The notes: generated from the letters alone by a model not told the origin. A stretch of 42,871 bases of DNA from Penium margaritaceum (GCA_023375785.1 SZWC01015180.1:8871-51741), one strand, 5' to 3'. Shown: positions 19,960 to 32,134, numbered from the stretch's first letter. A program made the numbers and translations.

Positions 19960-20115
19960 GATCAAACATGCATGGGTGAACTAGGTGGTTACAATGCACC
20001 ATACGTGCCACAAAAGAAGTGACGCAATTGTTGTAGAACCATCAACACAAACAAAGAAGCTCTCTATACACAAGACTGTATGAAAATCAGACAGCTAAAA
20101 GCCTATACACCAACA
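19960..20115 (-). repeat. Probable end of element C 3' LTR
   Basis: The sequence ends accaaca at 20115 and is followed by ctccccttggg, the same arrangement as the LTR start / polypurine junctions of B, D and F (ccaaca then ctcccc). It therefore looks like the start of a minus-strand 3' LTR whose remaining parts lie at 10536-10672 and 1608-1850. Confidence 0.5.
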
Positions 20116-20474
20116 CTCCCCTTGGGTTGCAAGAGCTGTTGACAAGGTACCAGCTAAGAAGATACAAATTCTCCCTCGTGATGAGAGAGTCCTGAGAGCA
20201 TGAACGCCAACACTAATGTGCTCGGATAGATCTGCTCCCCCTGCATGTAGAAGGCTGTGAGCTTGTCGCCTGTAGATAACACTGTATCTCCCCCTGGCTC
20301 AAACAATCCTGGGAAGAACAATGGCTACACCTGACAGTAGCTGGAGATGTGAACACGTCATCAGAGAGATGAGGATGAGACTACAATGGCTACAATGTGC
20401 ACAATTCACTCATGCACTGTCTAACGCATGGCACTCACCACATGGAAGCTGCCAGAGATCCCAACTGCCTGGTT
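20116..20474. other. Element C internal non-coding part
   Basis: This lies between the LTR-like junction and the decayed ORF of element C. An autonomous copia element should have its RNase H end here (ADFLTK, HTKHINV), but I find neither on the minus strand. No other feature is seen. Confidence 0.45.
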
Positions 20475-23400
20475 CTAGGTATCACTCTCATCAGACTCAG
20501 ATTGTGCAGGAGTGGAGAAGATGCAGTCAAACGCTCCATGGCTGAGAGAGGAGAGAGATGCTGAACCTCCCACATCCGGGAGGTGCTGGAGGTCCCAACT
20601 AGCAGACTCCAAAGCAGTACAGGTGGAGAGGATGGTGCTGGAAGGTCCTAGAGTGGAGGGTGGAGACAGAGCTGGATCTGTGTGTGTGGAATGCACTCCT
20701 GTAGTCTGTACAACAACTGCACACTCGAATGTGTGTAGATGCTCCTGTGCTACAACCAACTCATCCTAGGCGCGCTCACACATCTTGGCATGATGCTCTT
20801 GAGTCACTGGGCGAAGCTTAAACTCAATATCCTTGAGCACCGCTAACACCTTACTGTAGGTGGCAGACCAACAATCTACCACTCGGCGTAGCACCTCCAC
20901 CTCCATCTCTGCCGCTCGAAACTAAGTAACTACGGATGTCACGTCTCTTGAAGATGCACTTCTCCATAGGTCCTGGAATTGAGACAGATGGTCAACTAGG
21001 GAACCTGGAGAAGTTTCATGCTCTAAGAGATGAGATGTACATAGCTTAGAGGAGGAGAGAGATGGTACACATGCAAAAGAAAAGTATGGGGATGAGCCGA
21101 GTGACGTCTCCAAGCTATGTGGGGTGTCATCACGACCCACTCCCTTAGAATCCTCATCATGTGAGGTACATTCTGAGGGTACAATGGAGCCATCTGAGCT
21201 GTGTCCAGGACAACCCTCAGTGAGTAGCTCGGCCAACGTACTCTGTAATGCACAAAGTCACTCCTTTGCATCACTCAGCTCACACTCTCTGGCCCTATGT
21301 ATATAGTCACTCCTCCCCATGTCCCCAATGAAGAGGTCCTCAGACAACACCTGTGGTATGGAGGTGTCGTCGAGGAATGCCTCGTGAATCGCAATGACAT
21401 CTGTCTCCTGGTCACTGATGAGAGAGTGAATCCCGTCCTCCTTAGTGCGACATCTGAGTCAAGGATGACCAGCTAGTGCCACCTCTGTCGTCACTATCGA
21501 AGGTGGACAAGACTCCGAGCCCCGCCCAAGGACGCTAGGGTGGTGGCTCGAGCAACTACTACATGATCACTGGAAGATGAAGTATGAGGAGATGTAGCTG
21601 GTGTTGTCGATGAGGTCAATGCTAGTGATACAGTTGATGCTGCTGATGCAGCTGATGGTGACAACAGAGATGATACTGCCGATGTAGTTGGTGCTGCCGA
21701 TGTAGCTACTGCTGCCGATGTCGTAGATGTAGCTAATGCTACAAACTCCGTAGATGAAGTCGATGTGACAGAACCGACTAATGCTGTAGATGGTGATGCT
21801 ACGGAAGATGTAGGTGCTATCGTTGATGCAGAAGATAGAGCTCATGCAACGTCTAGAGAAGATGATGATCCTCACGGCACTGACACTGTCAATGCACATG
21901 CTCCTGATGAAGACATCAACCCCAGCAATAAAGCTGATCCATCTGAGGATGACGAGGTCGGTGCAGCCAATGTAAGGAGCAGAGCTCATGTGGAAGATGA
22001 AGGTATTAGAGAGGCACCAGATATAGCTGGTGAAGTCACCAGTAAGGGTGTAGCAGATGCTGCTGTCACTGACACTGGTGAAGTACCTGATGCAGACAAA
22101 GGCGTTGATGCAAATGATGAAGGCAATGTAGAGGAAGAAGTCAACAGTGGAGAGGAAGCTGATGACACAACTATAGTGGAAGATGGAGCAGCTTGTGCTG
22201 TTGGAGCAGTTGTCACAACTGATGCAACTAGTACTCTTAGAGGAGCTGGTGCTGCTGACGAGGCTGATGCCGATGAACCTATGGATGCACCAGATGATGC
22301 TGATGCTATGACTGCTGGTGAAGAAGTAGATGGAGAGGTGGTGCTACTAGTGCAGATGTCACAACTAATGCAGCTGGTACTGTAAGTGAGGCATGTGCCG
22401 TAGGAGAGGCTGATGGCAATGAAGCTGTGGATGTAGTACATGACCTCGATGCTGCGGTTACTGGTGAGGAAGTAGATAGAGCAGACAAATTAGTTGGCGT
22501 TTCAATAGGTGGGGCAGCTGGTGTAGCAAGTGTAGGTATACCAGCTGATGAAGCTGGTACTATAGATGATGCGGAAAGTGTGGATGTAGATTTTGTAGAT
22601 GTGTCTGATACTGCTACGACTGCTAAAGTTGTACAAGCTACAAGGGATGCTACTGATGGCAAGGCCAAAGGTGGGGCAGCTGGTGCAACAAGTGCAGTAG
22701 TACCAGCCGATGCAGCTGGCACTGTAGAGGATGCAGGAAGTGTGGATGTGGACAATGTCGATGTTGGAGAGGCTGCCTCTGTAAATGGACCTGCTCCAAC
22801 AGATGCATCACTAGGTGCTCCCACTCCATCCTCGGTGCTCACTGTCGTAGTCGATGTCGAAGTGGACGGATGCACACACCCCACCTCAATCGTTGTGACA
22901 ACAGAAGCCGGTGAAGATGAGGAGGTGCCAGAGACAAGGCAGACATGTCGCGCTAGATGACGACGACGTCGTCGAGCTGGAGGTTGACTCGGAGGGGACA
23001 TGACACCAATGGAGCAGAGGATGGATAGAATAGCCACAGACTGAGATGAGAGGTCCTCTGCACTTGGGGAAGGTCCCTCAGAAGAAGATGAGGAAGATGA
23101 GGATGATGGGAAATAGGAAGAAACAACCTGATGGGAGAAGAGGTGGTCCCTGACCTGCTGCATCATCTGCCGCAGACTCTGAAGCTCGGTGTATAGGGTC
23201 GCCAAAGCCCTGGTGTGAAGAACGGACAAATGAGGTAGGTCCATCTGCTGGGGATTCTCAGGGAAGTCACGAGGCTGGAGCCATGGTGGATGTCACCCAT
23301 TGGGACGCAGGTAACACTGGCGCCAACCGTGGCGTCCATCGCCACAGAAGTGGTAGGCAAACCCTCGAAGAGCTGCATCCTATCGTGGGAGAAGATGACC

Positions 23401-23594
23401 AATCCTCTAAGGGTCATGGTGGTGGGGATGGAGAACGTCGTGTCCCGACAGTGGAGAGACCAAACATGGGAGCGGCTGGAGAGCAGCATCACGAGTAACA
23501 ACGAGGTGAGGTGATCGATGCACCTCAACCTTGCAGCGAGCAGGCAAGCAGCAAGCTCACCCTTGCTCGCTATCCACGCCACAAGTGGATTCAA
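20475..23594 (-). pseudogene. Element C: long decayed Ser/Ala-rich ORF of unknown function
   Basis: A minus-strand coding region can be followed for about 3.1 kb through frameshifts and stops. The N-terminal part has MQLFEGLPTTSVAMDATVGA and then a heptad-like stretch TELQSLRQMMQQVRDHLFSHQ (about 23190-23130), followed by a very long Ser/Thr/Ala/Val-rich region (about 23110-21480) and an ordinary-looking C-terminal part. In the last part one frame runs from about 21450 to 20475 with TGA or TAG stops at four or more places and blocks such as QETDVIAIHEAFLDDTSIPQ and VLRRVVDCWSATYSKVLAVL. Nothing in it matches gag zinc knuckle, protease, integrase or RT motifs. It may be the gag-like ORF of a non-autonomous LTR element or a captured host gene. 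I do not recognise it. Confidence 0.45.
22508..22775. repeat. Duplicated unit of about 162 bases in element C ORF
   Basis: The string ggtggggcagctggtg at 22508 recurs at 22670, and the following 100 bases match well (gaagctggtactatagatgatgc against gcagctggcactgtagagg). The 162-base spacing equals 54 codons, so the duplication keeps the frame. Confidence 0.65.
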
Positions 23595-23904
23595 ACCTAC
23601 TGCTCTATTTTGTGGATTAAACCTGGTAGCACCTTCTCCACTACTCTGCTGTCAAGAAACCCAGTGGAGCTTCCACATGAGAGCAACACAAGGACCCAAG
23701 TGTGTGACACACGACTATGCCAAACTACTGCAGGCCATCGAATAATCCACGGCTGCAGTGTGTCTCTAGATCTCCTCCCACGTGGTGTAATCTTGCAGAC
23801 GGTGGAACCAGCAGCAACGCCCCTCCAAGGTCAGTTGTCTGCATCAGTGATGAGTGTGCAGCAAAGCAAGAGGTCACAACGTGTCTGTAGTACACAAACT
23901 AGCA
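23595..23904. other. Stretch with no recognised gene
   Basis: This lies between the decayed ORF of element C and an LTR-like segment. I searched by eye for the primer-site complement gctctgatacca and did not find it, so the 5' end of element C stays undefined. Confidence 0.4.
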
Positions 23905-24225
23905 AGGATCAGCACGCGGAAAAACATGCAGCTCCCCCAAAGCACCCAAGCAAGTCAAAATGATGCAGGGATTGGCAGTCAGAATGTACGAGCCCTAGCA
24001 TCAACCACATCAAAGCAAGGTAGTCAAACATGGGCCATTCTTGTGCCAGAGGGCAATCCTGGGTAGCTCCCCGGCTGCTTGGTGAGGCTAGAACCAGCAG
24101 CCAGGGGATGCTTGTGTGATGTCTCCCCAGGCAAGGCCATGGTCACTCAATCTGTACATGTGTGTGTGCCATGAGTAGTGAGACAAGAGGGAATAGAGTT
24201 GTGAGTGGCCAAGGAGACTCCAACA
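23905..24225 (-). repeat. LTR fragment related to element E
   Basis: The segment from aaggatcagcac to gtggccaaggagactccaaca matches the inner half of the element E 3' LTR (34005-34344), including tgcagctcccc, aatgatgcaggg, gccctagcatc, atctgtac and gttgtgagtggcc. It ends in ccaaca at 24225 without a polypurine tract, so it is a 5' LTR or a solo fragment on the minus strand, perhaps the 5' LTR of element C. Confidence 0.65.
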
Positions 24226-24285
24226 GGCTAAAGCTGAGCTCTCGCTCCCAATTCTTACTTGTACCACCTCTTGAATCCTACTTAG

Positions 24286-25138
24286 AGCTGGAAATCCTAG
24301 GCAGCAGATTAGGGCACCAGCGCTGTTGATGCAGTGTGCGGGCTTCCACCCTCGTTGCTCAAGTCTGCTGCCCCCTCCGTCTGCTGCTCTAGAGTCTAAG
24401 TCTGGAAGCTCTCGGTTTGTTACTCAGAAACACACGCGCCAGTGTTAGCGCCAGAAAGCAGCTGAAAAATGAAAGTGACTGATTAGGAATGAAGAATGAA
24501 CAACAATGGGAGACCCCTCCAAGTTCTAGGTCCCCCCCACTAGTGTAGAACTTGTTACTCAGCTAACGAGCCAATCAGAAAATAGTCCTAGATCTATTTT
24601 CTGGCAGGCAGGGCTTTCTCGGTAAGCCCTGCCAGACACCCGACAACCCAAAACCCGGGCATCGTCCGTTTTCCCTGAAAGTTGGACCATACCATGTAAT
24701 CGACGTTGCGAACACAGTGGTGCCTTCAGAATCAGCTAGAAAAGAAACAGCAAAGAGTTATGGCTGCCCGAACCCAGACAATGCCTATGACAGTTAGTGA
24801 TGCCAAACAGGGCCACACAGCAGGAGACATGCACCCTAGGCACAACATGATGATGCAGACGCAACGCCACGACCAGAGACAGCGCTGGGTGCATGTAGAC
24901 AGAATCTGCAGTGGCAGTGACCGCCGGCGGCCCGACCGCCGAGGAGGCCTGTCGATGAAGTTGAGCGCATCACCGGAGGGAGGAGGCTCCAGCGAACGGT
25001 GAGTGGGCCTGAGCGTGCATCACCTCCACCGAGGGACACTCCAACAGCGTCGAGTCTTGTTGTTACTCATTTGCACGCTGATGTACACAAGCGGAGAGGA
25101 CACAACAGAGTACAATGAGAGATGCACGAAAACCAACC
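24286..25138 (-). repeat. Element D 3' LTR
   Basis: On the minus strand it starts GGTTGGTTTTCGTGC (TG of the usual TGTTGG mutated) and ends GGATTTCCAGCT. A stem-loop with a perfect 10-base stem, ggcagggctt with aagccctgcc, lies at 24607-24633. The same place in the B LTR keeps 7 perfect pairs plus G-T pairs. Confidence 0.88.
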
Positions 25139-25150
25139 CTCCCCCATGAC
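25139..25150 (-). other. Element D polypurine tract
   Basis: On the minus strand this is gtcatgggggag, identical to that of element B, adjacent to the 3' LTR. Confidence 0.8.
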
Positions 25151-25245
25151 TCACAGGCGTATTGCACATGTGCCGGCAGAGACACAGTCAAAGACCAGAC
25201 TCCCCCAGGCCACACAGAAACAAATGCAGGGACAAAGAGAGCCAC

Positions 25246-28200
25246 TCACGGATCCAAGCCGACCGAACTCACAACCTTCTCGAACGAGTCGCGCTTCAGT
25301 GCCTTGGTCAAGAAGTCAGCCAACTGCCGTGTTGTCTAAACCCACACGATGCTGATGCTGCCATCATGCAACAATGAACGCACATAGTGATGCTCAACGT
25401 TGATGTGCTTTGTGCGTGTGCGATGCATACCGTCACTGTCGGCGATGGTCATGGCACTCTCATTGTCACAATGCAACGTGATGGATGAAACGGACTGACT
25501 CAACTAGGACAACAGACGACACAACCATACACTCTCACACGTACGTGAGCCAAGAGCAATGTACTTGGCCTCAACAGTGCTGCATGTAATGCACCCCTGC
25601 TTGCCACTGCGCCAGAACATAGCTATGCCGCCAATCAGAAAGATCCAGCATGTGCAACTCTAACCGTCCGGACTGCCGGCCCATTCACTGTCGGTGTAGC
25701 CTACCGCGACAACAGACGGCTTGCAGCAGAACATGAGACCTCGCTGAGGAGTTGAGACGACATAGTGCAGTACTCAGATCGCGGCCTCGTAGTGGAGGTG
25801 ATGCGGCTCCTGAGAAAACTAGTCTAGGAGGTTGACGGCGAACGCGATGTCTGGGCGCGTCGTCGTCGCTAGGAACATTCGTGACCTGATGACTCGCAAG
25901 TATGTGGTCACGTCAACTGGTTCCCCCACAATAGTTGGGTCAAAACTCTTCAGTATCACCTGGCCATCAGGTGACATGGGTGAAGATGAGCTTGGCACGA
26001 GTGGCAGGTCCGCCGCAAAGCGGGTGGACAGAGTCTGCACATAGGCGGCCTGGTAGATGTACAGGACGCCCTGGGAGCGATCATGCTCGAGCTCCATGCC
26101 CAGGAAGACTGTGGCAGATCGGAGATCCTTCATCTCGTAGGCGGCGTGCAGCAATTCCTTAACACGCTAGATGACTGCTGTGTCCTACGACGCAATGAGG
26201 AGATCGTCGATGTAAACCAGAATAACAACAAAAGTCTGGCCTCACAGACTCACAATCATTACAGGGTCAGCGGTTCTACGCAGGAGTCCACCGCGAAGGA
26301 ACATGCTACTGATCTCCTGGTTTGAGCACCGAGGGGACAGCTTCAGGCCATAGAGGGTCTTCTGTAGTCGCCAGACTCTCCAAGTGCCATCGTGGAAGCC
26401 TGGGGACTGCACCATTAAGAGCTCCTCACCCTCCAATGAGCCATGGAGAAAGGCGTTGCTCACATCCATGTGATGCAGCTCCCACCCATGCTGGGCGACC
26501 AGGCTGAAGAGCGCCCTACTGGGGCAAAGATCTGGTCGTAACCGACCCCGGGAATCTGGGCAAACCCCTTGGTTGTAAGGCGGGCCTTGTACTTGTCCAA
26601 GGACCCGTTGGGCTTCCACTTGCGCCGAAAGACCCACTTGGCGCTAATGGTCTTCCGTCCTCGGGGAAGGTCGACGAGGTCGTACACGTGGTGATGGTAG
26701 ATGGCAACGAGCTCATTGGCACAGGTAGCATCCCAGTGTGCGGCCTCAAGAGAGGCTCGTGCCTCACATAGGGTGGCTAGGTCCTCCGGGCGTGTTGTGG
26801 AGTGGATTGAGAGAGCGTGTGCATCTCGAGCCCCAGGTGGGAGGTGCGGGAGTGCAACCACGACAGCGTGCCGATGCGTGTGATGAAGCATGGCATAGCC
26901 CACTATGGAGCTTGGGTGAAGGTCTGTAATGATTGCCCAGGTGGTCAAGCAGAGGGCCTTAGTGCCAGGATCCCCACTCACAACCGTGGGAGTGGAGGAG
27001 ACACGTGGAGCCACGGGGGGTCGAGGCGCCACAGAGCGCGGTGCGACGGTATGCACGCTCGCCGACGGTGTGGGTCGGAGGCTGCTGCCTGGGCCACATG
27101 TGTAGCGTGGCAGTGCAGGCGATGACACTGAGTCCGACGGGCCAACGAAGGCGGATGGGGCTGCTGGCCCAGAGGGGCTAGCGAATGCAACCGGGGCTGC
27201 TGGCCCAGAGGTACCAGTGGACTCGATTGGGGCTATCGCCTTGGAGGGGCTAGTAGATGCGATTGGAGCTGCTGGCCTACAGGGCCAGTAGACACGACTT
27301 GGGCTGCCAGCTCAGAGGGGCCAGTGGACGCGCCTGGGGCTGCCGGCCCGGAGGGGCCAGTGAACGCGACTGGGGCTGCCGGCCCGGAGGGGCCAGTGAA
27401 CGCTGTTGGGGCTGCCGACCTGGAGGGACTAAAGAACGCGACTGGGACTGCCGGCCCGAAGGGGTCAGTGGACGCGACTAGGGCTGCCGGCCCGGAGGGG
27501 CCAGTGGACGCAACTAGAGCTTTTGGTCCGGAGGGGCTAGTGGACGCGACTTGGGCTGTCGACCTAGAGGGACGAGCGGACGCGACTAGGGCTTCCGGCT
27601 CAGAGGGACTGAGGGATGTGTCACCTAGAAGCGACAATATGGAGGACGGACTCACCACTCCTCCATGCGAAGGGAGAGATGCGGACGAGCCGGAGCAAAT
27701 GAGGTCGCGAGGGAACAGGTCCTCGAAGAAGAGGGCATCACGGGACTCAACGATGCAATGCCTAGAGGGATCCCAAAAGTGCTAGGCCTTGGACTGACGA
27801 GAGACACGGAGGAAGGTGCAGGGACATCCGCGGGGGGCGAGCTTGTCGCCCTGCTGCGGTGCAGGCAGCCACACAATGGCCACGCAGCCCCAGACACGAG
27901 CCGGGCGGAGGTCAACGCGCTGACTACACTAATGCTGGTACGACGTGGATTGGCGGGGAAGGGCACCGCGTGGAATCCGGTTCCAAAGCCAGGTCATGTA
28001 GGCCATGGCTTCAAAATAGAAGCCATCGGAGAGGCCTGACTTGATCCGAATGGTGCGGACGGCATCAACCATGGTACTGGTCCATCGTTCGGAGTCACCA
28101 TTCTGAGCAGGCGTGTAGGGCGCAGACGTCTCATGGTGGATCCCGCGGGAGGCGAGAAAGGCCGTGGTCTCACCCATGTACTCACCACCGCCATCGGAGC

Positions 28201-30890
28201 GAAAGCGGCAAAGAGAGCGGCCACACTCGCGCTCCGCAAAGATAAGCCAGTCCTTGATGGCTTGGGCGACATCGATCTTCCGCCGAAGGCAGAAGACCAA
28301 ACGGTAGCAAGAATAGTCGTCAGTGAGGGTGAGGACATAGCGGCCATGCTGGTCGACGGACTCGGTGGGGAGAGGGCCCGTGACATCGGAATGGACAAGG
28401 TTGAGAGGGGCGGATTCAAGGGAGGAAGACAAAGGATACGTGGACCGGTGCATCTTCCCCTGAGCGTAATCAATGCACTCGGTGGGGCACGGGAGAGGGA
28501 AAGTCTTTGGGTCCAGGCCCTTAGCTAGCTGGGTGCAGAGCATACTGTCTACGGCAGCAGAGTGGATGTGGCAAAGGCGGCGATGCAAGAGGCGAGTGTG
28601 CTGAGGAGAGAGCATTCTTGTGACAAATACATGGCCTGTGGAAGCCGACAAAGAGGAGACGGAAGGAGAGGAGGAGAGGTGAGGTACATGCCACAGGTTA
28701 CCATGGGCGGTGGCGTGCAGTACTACAAGACCAGATGGACGCAACGACACAGTGCCAGCACCTCGCGAGTGCACAACGTCCATGCTCATGCGGTCAAGGG
28801 CAATGAAGGACATGAGGCTGAGCTCGAGACATGGGACAAAGAGGACATCGGTCAGAAAGACGTCGCCGGCAGAACCATGGAAACGAACGACGCCAACACC
28901 ACAGACAGGCAACACTTGTCCGGAGCCTGTCCGGACATCGGAGACATTGCCTACAGGACCGAGCATACTAAAGGCCTCATGAGAGGCTGTCATGTGATGT
29001 GTGGCCCCAGAGTCCATGATCAAGGTCTCAGCAGGGTCCTCGACCAGGGTCGCCAGATCGTTAACGGTCACATGGCAGCAAGAAAGGGACGCGGACACAG
29101 TGGAAGGAGGCGCGAACCGAGACTGCCAATCATCAAGCCATGCGACGTCGTCATGGAAAGGGGTAGAGGGGACCATGGGAGACGACAAGACAGACAAGGA
29201 AATGGGACACGATCGCAGCTCAGTCTCAGTCATGCAGGGCTGGGCAGGAGAGCAGAAGGTGATGCAACTCGCACTTCCCTGTGGAGGAGGGCGAGGCAAG
29301 TTGAGCTGGAGGGCGATGAACTGCTCCAGCTGACGCTCGCGAAAGGACGGCTCGGGAGTGTAGACTGAGTACAGAGTGACGGCACCGGAGCCCGGGTAGG
29401 AGGACAGTGCCGGCGAAGGAAACGGAGGCGCCAACGGCTGTGAATGGTGCGGCTATGGCACTGGTGTTGGCTGGACTGGCAAAGTAACTGGAGTGGTGGA
29501 GCTGCTGGACGAGGCGGAGGCGTCAAAGCCGGCGACAGCAACGGCGGCTGAAGCGAGATGACGCTGCCGCTGGCAACGCATGGTGGTGATGACGCACGCC
29601 TCGTCCGTTGGTTGAGGGCACCTGTCCCACCCGTACCCGGGCTGGCCACAGTTGTGGCAGACCGAGCCGCCACCACTAGACCCGGTCGACGGCTGCTGCT
29701 GCTGCTACTTCTGCTGCTGCTGACCCTTACCTTTCTTGTTCAGACACTTTTTCTTCCCCGACGACGATGAGGTGCTACGACGGGGGTGGCACCGGCCACG
29801 GAGGCGACGGCCACGGAGGCGACGGCAAGGGAGGCGAGAGCCTCCGTGCGCTGGAGTAGGGACTCCAGACGGGCTTCCTCAATCCGGAGGAAGAGCTCGT
29901 ATGCCCAGGGCATGAGGGTGCCCTGGGCCGGCATGGTGGAGAGGACGTCGTGAGAGTAGTGTACAAAGAGGTCCGCGTACGTAGCAGTGGCACTGCGCTT
30001 GATGGTGAGGAGCACGGCCAGAGGGGGTAGGGCAGCGGTGCCGAGGCGATGAAGGATGTCCTCCAGCTGCTGCCCGTAGGAGGTGACCGTCTCGGTCTCC
30101 CCCATGTGTAGGGTGTTGAACTCCCACAGCAAGCGTCTAGTCTTAGCCTTGCAAGACAGGCGATGGGGACGAGTGAGGACGTGCCACACGGCTGCAGGAT
30201 TTGGGGTGGCGCATGCGGCGAAGTTGCGGAGGAAGGACTCTAGGGCGAGGCGGGAAGCCGAAGGGGCGACAGGGACTAGAGCACATACGGCACAACTAGC
30301 GTCATACAACAAGTCAGCTAGGGTGGGGTCAAACCAGAGGGTGTAGTATGCCCATAGGCCCTCACCGTGCGTCCAGATCTGGAAGCTGAGCTCCAGCTCC
30401 GGAACTGCTTGCTGGCCTGAAGCGGCGGCGGCGGTGTCTCAAAGTCCCTCTGCCTGCGGCTGGCACCCAAAGTGGGGCCAAGGGCGGAGGTCACTGTCAA
30501 CCGCTGGCGCTGATTCTGCTGTTGCGCCAGGTAGTGCGTGGCAGCAGAAACAGCTGGGCTGGCGTGCCCTGGAGGGATGAATGGTGGCGGCGCCCTTGTG
30601 GCAGTCCAGGAGGCCAATGGCTGTAGCGTTGCAAACTGCTGCGTCAAGGCAGTGAGCTATTTCATAAGAGCAGCCAAGGGGTTAGGGTTGCCGCCAACGA
30701 CGCCACAAGGCTGTTGCTGTTGTTGTTGTTGCTATCGCTGCTACTGCTGCTGCTGCTGCTATTGCCACTACTGTTGTTGCTGCTACTGTTGCTACTGCTA
30801 CTACTGCTAGTAATGTTGCCGCTACACAAAAGGGGGGCTGGGGGTCCCCCCAACAGAGGAGGACCCCTCACGGCTGGGGCTACCAGCCAT
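25246..30890 (-). pseudogene. Element D gag-pol polyprotein, broken
   Basis: Coding runs on the minus strand from ATG 30890 (MAGSPSREGSSSVGG) to a TGA at 25246. Recognisable parts: gag (30650-29740); a zinc knuckle whose His is Tyr (CHNCGQPGYGWDRC, about 29670-29630); protease IMDSGATHHM (Asp near 29014); integrase finger with the last Cys changed to Tyr (ECIDYAQGK) and core HSDVTG, RSDGGGEY, NGDSERW; a linker with 36-base repeats (27150-27610); RT with QMDVSNAFLHG-like HHMDVSNAFLHG and YIDDLL (about 26215-26200); RNase H ending ADFLTKALKRDSFEK. Frameshifts near 30320, 29440, 27200 and 26500, a deletion after FAPVGR, and several stops (two of them CAG to TAG relative to element B) make it non-functional. 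The 29434-27929 stretch is the longest intact piece. Confidence 0.9.
27150..27610 (-). repeat. 36-base repeats in element D integrase-RT linker
   Basis: This is a more decayed version of the element B minisatellite, with units reading (G/A)(P/S)TGPSGPAAPVA on the minus strand and ggggctgccggcccgga on the plus strand. Unit number differs from element B, so the array has changed length since the two copies parted. Confidence 0.8.
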
Positions 30891-30967
30891 GGTTTTTATA
30901 CCCCTTGGTTCCTTTTTATGTTTTTTATGTGTTGCTGATGTCAGTAGTGACGTGAGCTTAGGGCCAC

Positions 30968-31089
30968 TGACGTCAGCAACTGTCGCCGCGTTATCTATAG
31001 GGCTACTACTGTAGATGACTCCCTGACCACCCTTTGGTTTTCTTCCCACCCCTTTTTTGCGTGTGTTGATGATGTCAGCAGTGACGTCA
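30968..31089. promoter_or_regulatory. TGACGTCA palindromes in element D leader
   Basis: Perfect palindromes occur at 30968-30975 and 31082-31089, with several near matches (tgatgtca, tgacgtga) between and around them. Position relative to gag is similar to that in element B. Confidence 0.45.
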
Positions 31090-31930
31090 GCAGCGGGATG
31101 CTGACATCATCAGTGGCGGTTGTTGGGGCCGCTGCTGTAACTGCTGTTGTTATTGTTGCTATTGCTTCTGCTACTACTGCTGCTACTGGTGGTGCTGTTG
31201 CTGCTGATGCTGCTGTAGCTATTGCTGCTGCTGCTGTTGCTACTACTGCTGCTGTAGTTGCAGCAACAACCGTTGCTGCTGCTTTTGCGGGCTGTTGCGG
31301 CCGCTGTTGCTATTGCAACAGCTTTGGCAGCTGCTATAGCCGCGACAAAGAAGCTGGTTGTATGGGGGATTTTTTTTCTGTTTTTTTTCCTTTTTCCTTT
31401 CGTCTGTCATAGCGGGCTCTGCTGCTCGCTGTGAGCAGCGGGCAACAAGCCCACTGTTTGCTGCGAGCAAGGGGCTCGCTGCCCGCAGCCCGTCGCTCGT
31501 GGCGAAATGCGGGCTGCGAGGAGCAGCAGCCGCTGTTGGCTGTTGCCGGCAGCTACTTGCTGCTGGTGCTGCTGCGGGCTGCTGCTACGGCTTGCTGCTG
31601 CGGCTACTACAACTTGCTGCTATCGTTGCTCGCTGCTTCTCGCTGTCGCTGCTGCTCGCTACTACTCCTGCCGCTACTTGCTGCCGTTGCTGCTGCTCTT
31701 GCGGGCTACAAGCTGCTGCTGCTGCCGGCTGCTACTTCTGCACTCAGCTGCTGCTGACGGCTGCTCCCAGTGCTCGTTGCCGTTGCCTGCGGCTGCCGCT
31801 GTTGCAGGCTGCTGCTGCTGCTTGCCAGTGCCAGTCACTGCACCTCGGTGACGTTGCAGCGTGTGTCGACACCCGCAGGTGTAGGACGCGGCCTGCCGCT
31901 CACCTCCTCGCGTCACGCGTGGTGGTCAGT

Positions 31931-32037
31931 GCTGCCGAAAAAAAAATTGGCAGCATTTCCCCTAGCCCAGTGGCTGTGGGAAAAAATCTGACGCCGCCAC
32001 CAGGCGGGTCAATGCTGCCGGAAAAAGTCCGGCAGCA
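31931..32037 (-). other. Hairpin cluster in element D leader
   Basis: Sense-strand order is hairpin 3 (32037-32013, a perfect 9-base stem GCTGCCGGA / TCCGGCAGC), hairpin 1 (31983-31956, TTTCCC / GGGAAA and AGCC / GGCT around ACTG) and hairpin 2 (31954-31931, GCTGCC / GGCAGC). Compared with element B the hairpin 1 stem swaps G-C for A-T while keeping pairing. Confidence 0.8.
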
Positions 32038-32122
32038 TTTCGGCTGCACTGGTGCGTATGGGGGTCTGCCGGCGTTGTCTGGCACCTGTACGCCAGTCTT
32101 CTAGTGCTGCTGCTACACTCTA

Positions 32123-32134
32123 GCTCTGATACCA
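32123..32134 (-). other. Element D primer binding site
   Basis: On the minus strand TGGTATCAGAGC starts immediately after the LTR end at 32135. Confidence 0.9.

Larger units (their letters stand above)
30891..32122 (-). other. Element D leader: CAG-rich, with hairpins and TGACGTCA sites
   Basis: It has the same order as the element B leader: primer site, hairpin cluster (32037-31931), CAG/GCA-rich part (about 31830-31120), TGACGTCA sites, then gag. Open frames here (for example 31358-32104 plus) are low-complexity triplet runs and not called as genes. Confidence 0.7.

Noticed and set aside
21765..22385. Plus-strand acidic ORF of 206 codons in element C
   Set aside because: The opposite strand continues for 3 kb with structured segments at both ends; the plus ORF is the complement of its Ser/Ala-rich part. 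The choice is not certain, as both are low complexity.
23580..23640. tRNA-like string ggattcaaacc with nearby complementary bases
   Set aside because: No acceptor, D or anticodon stem could be fitted around it.
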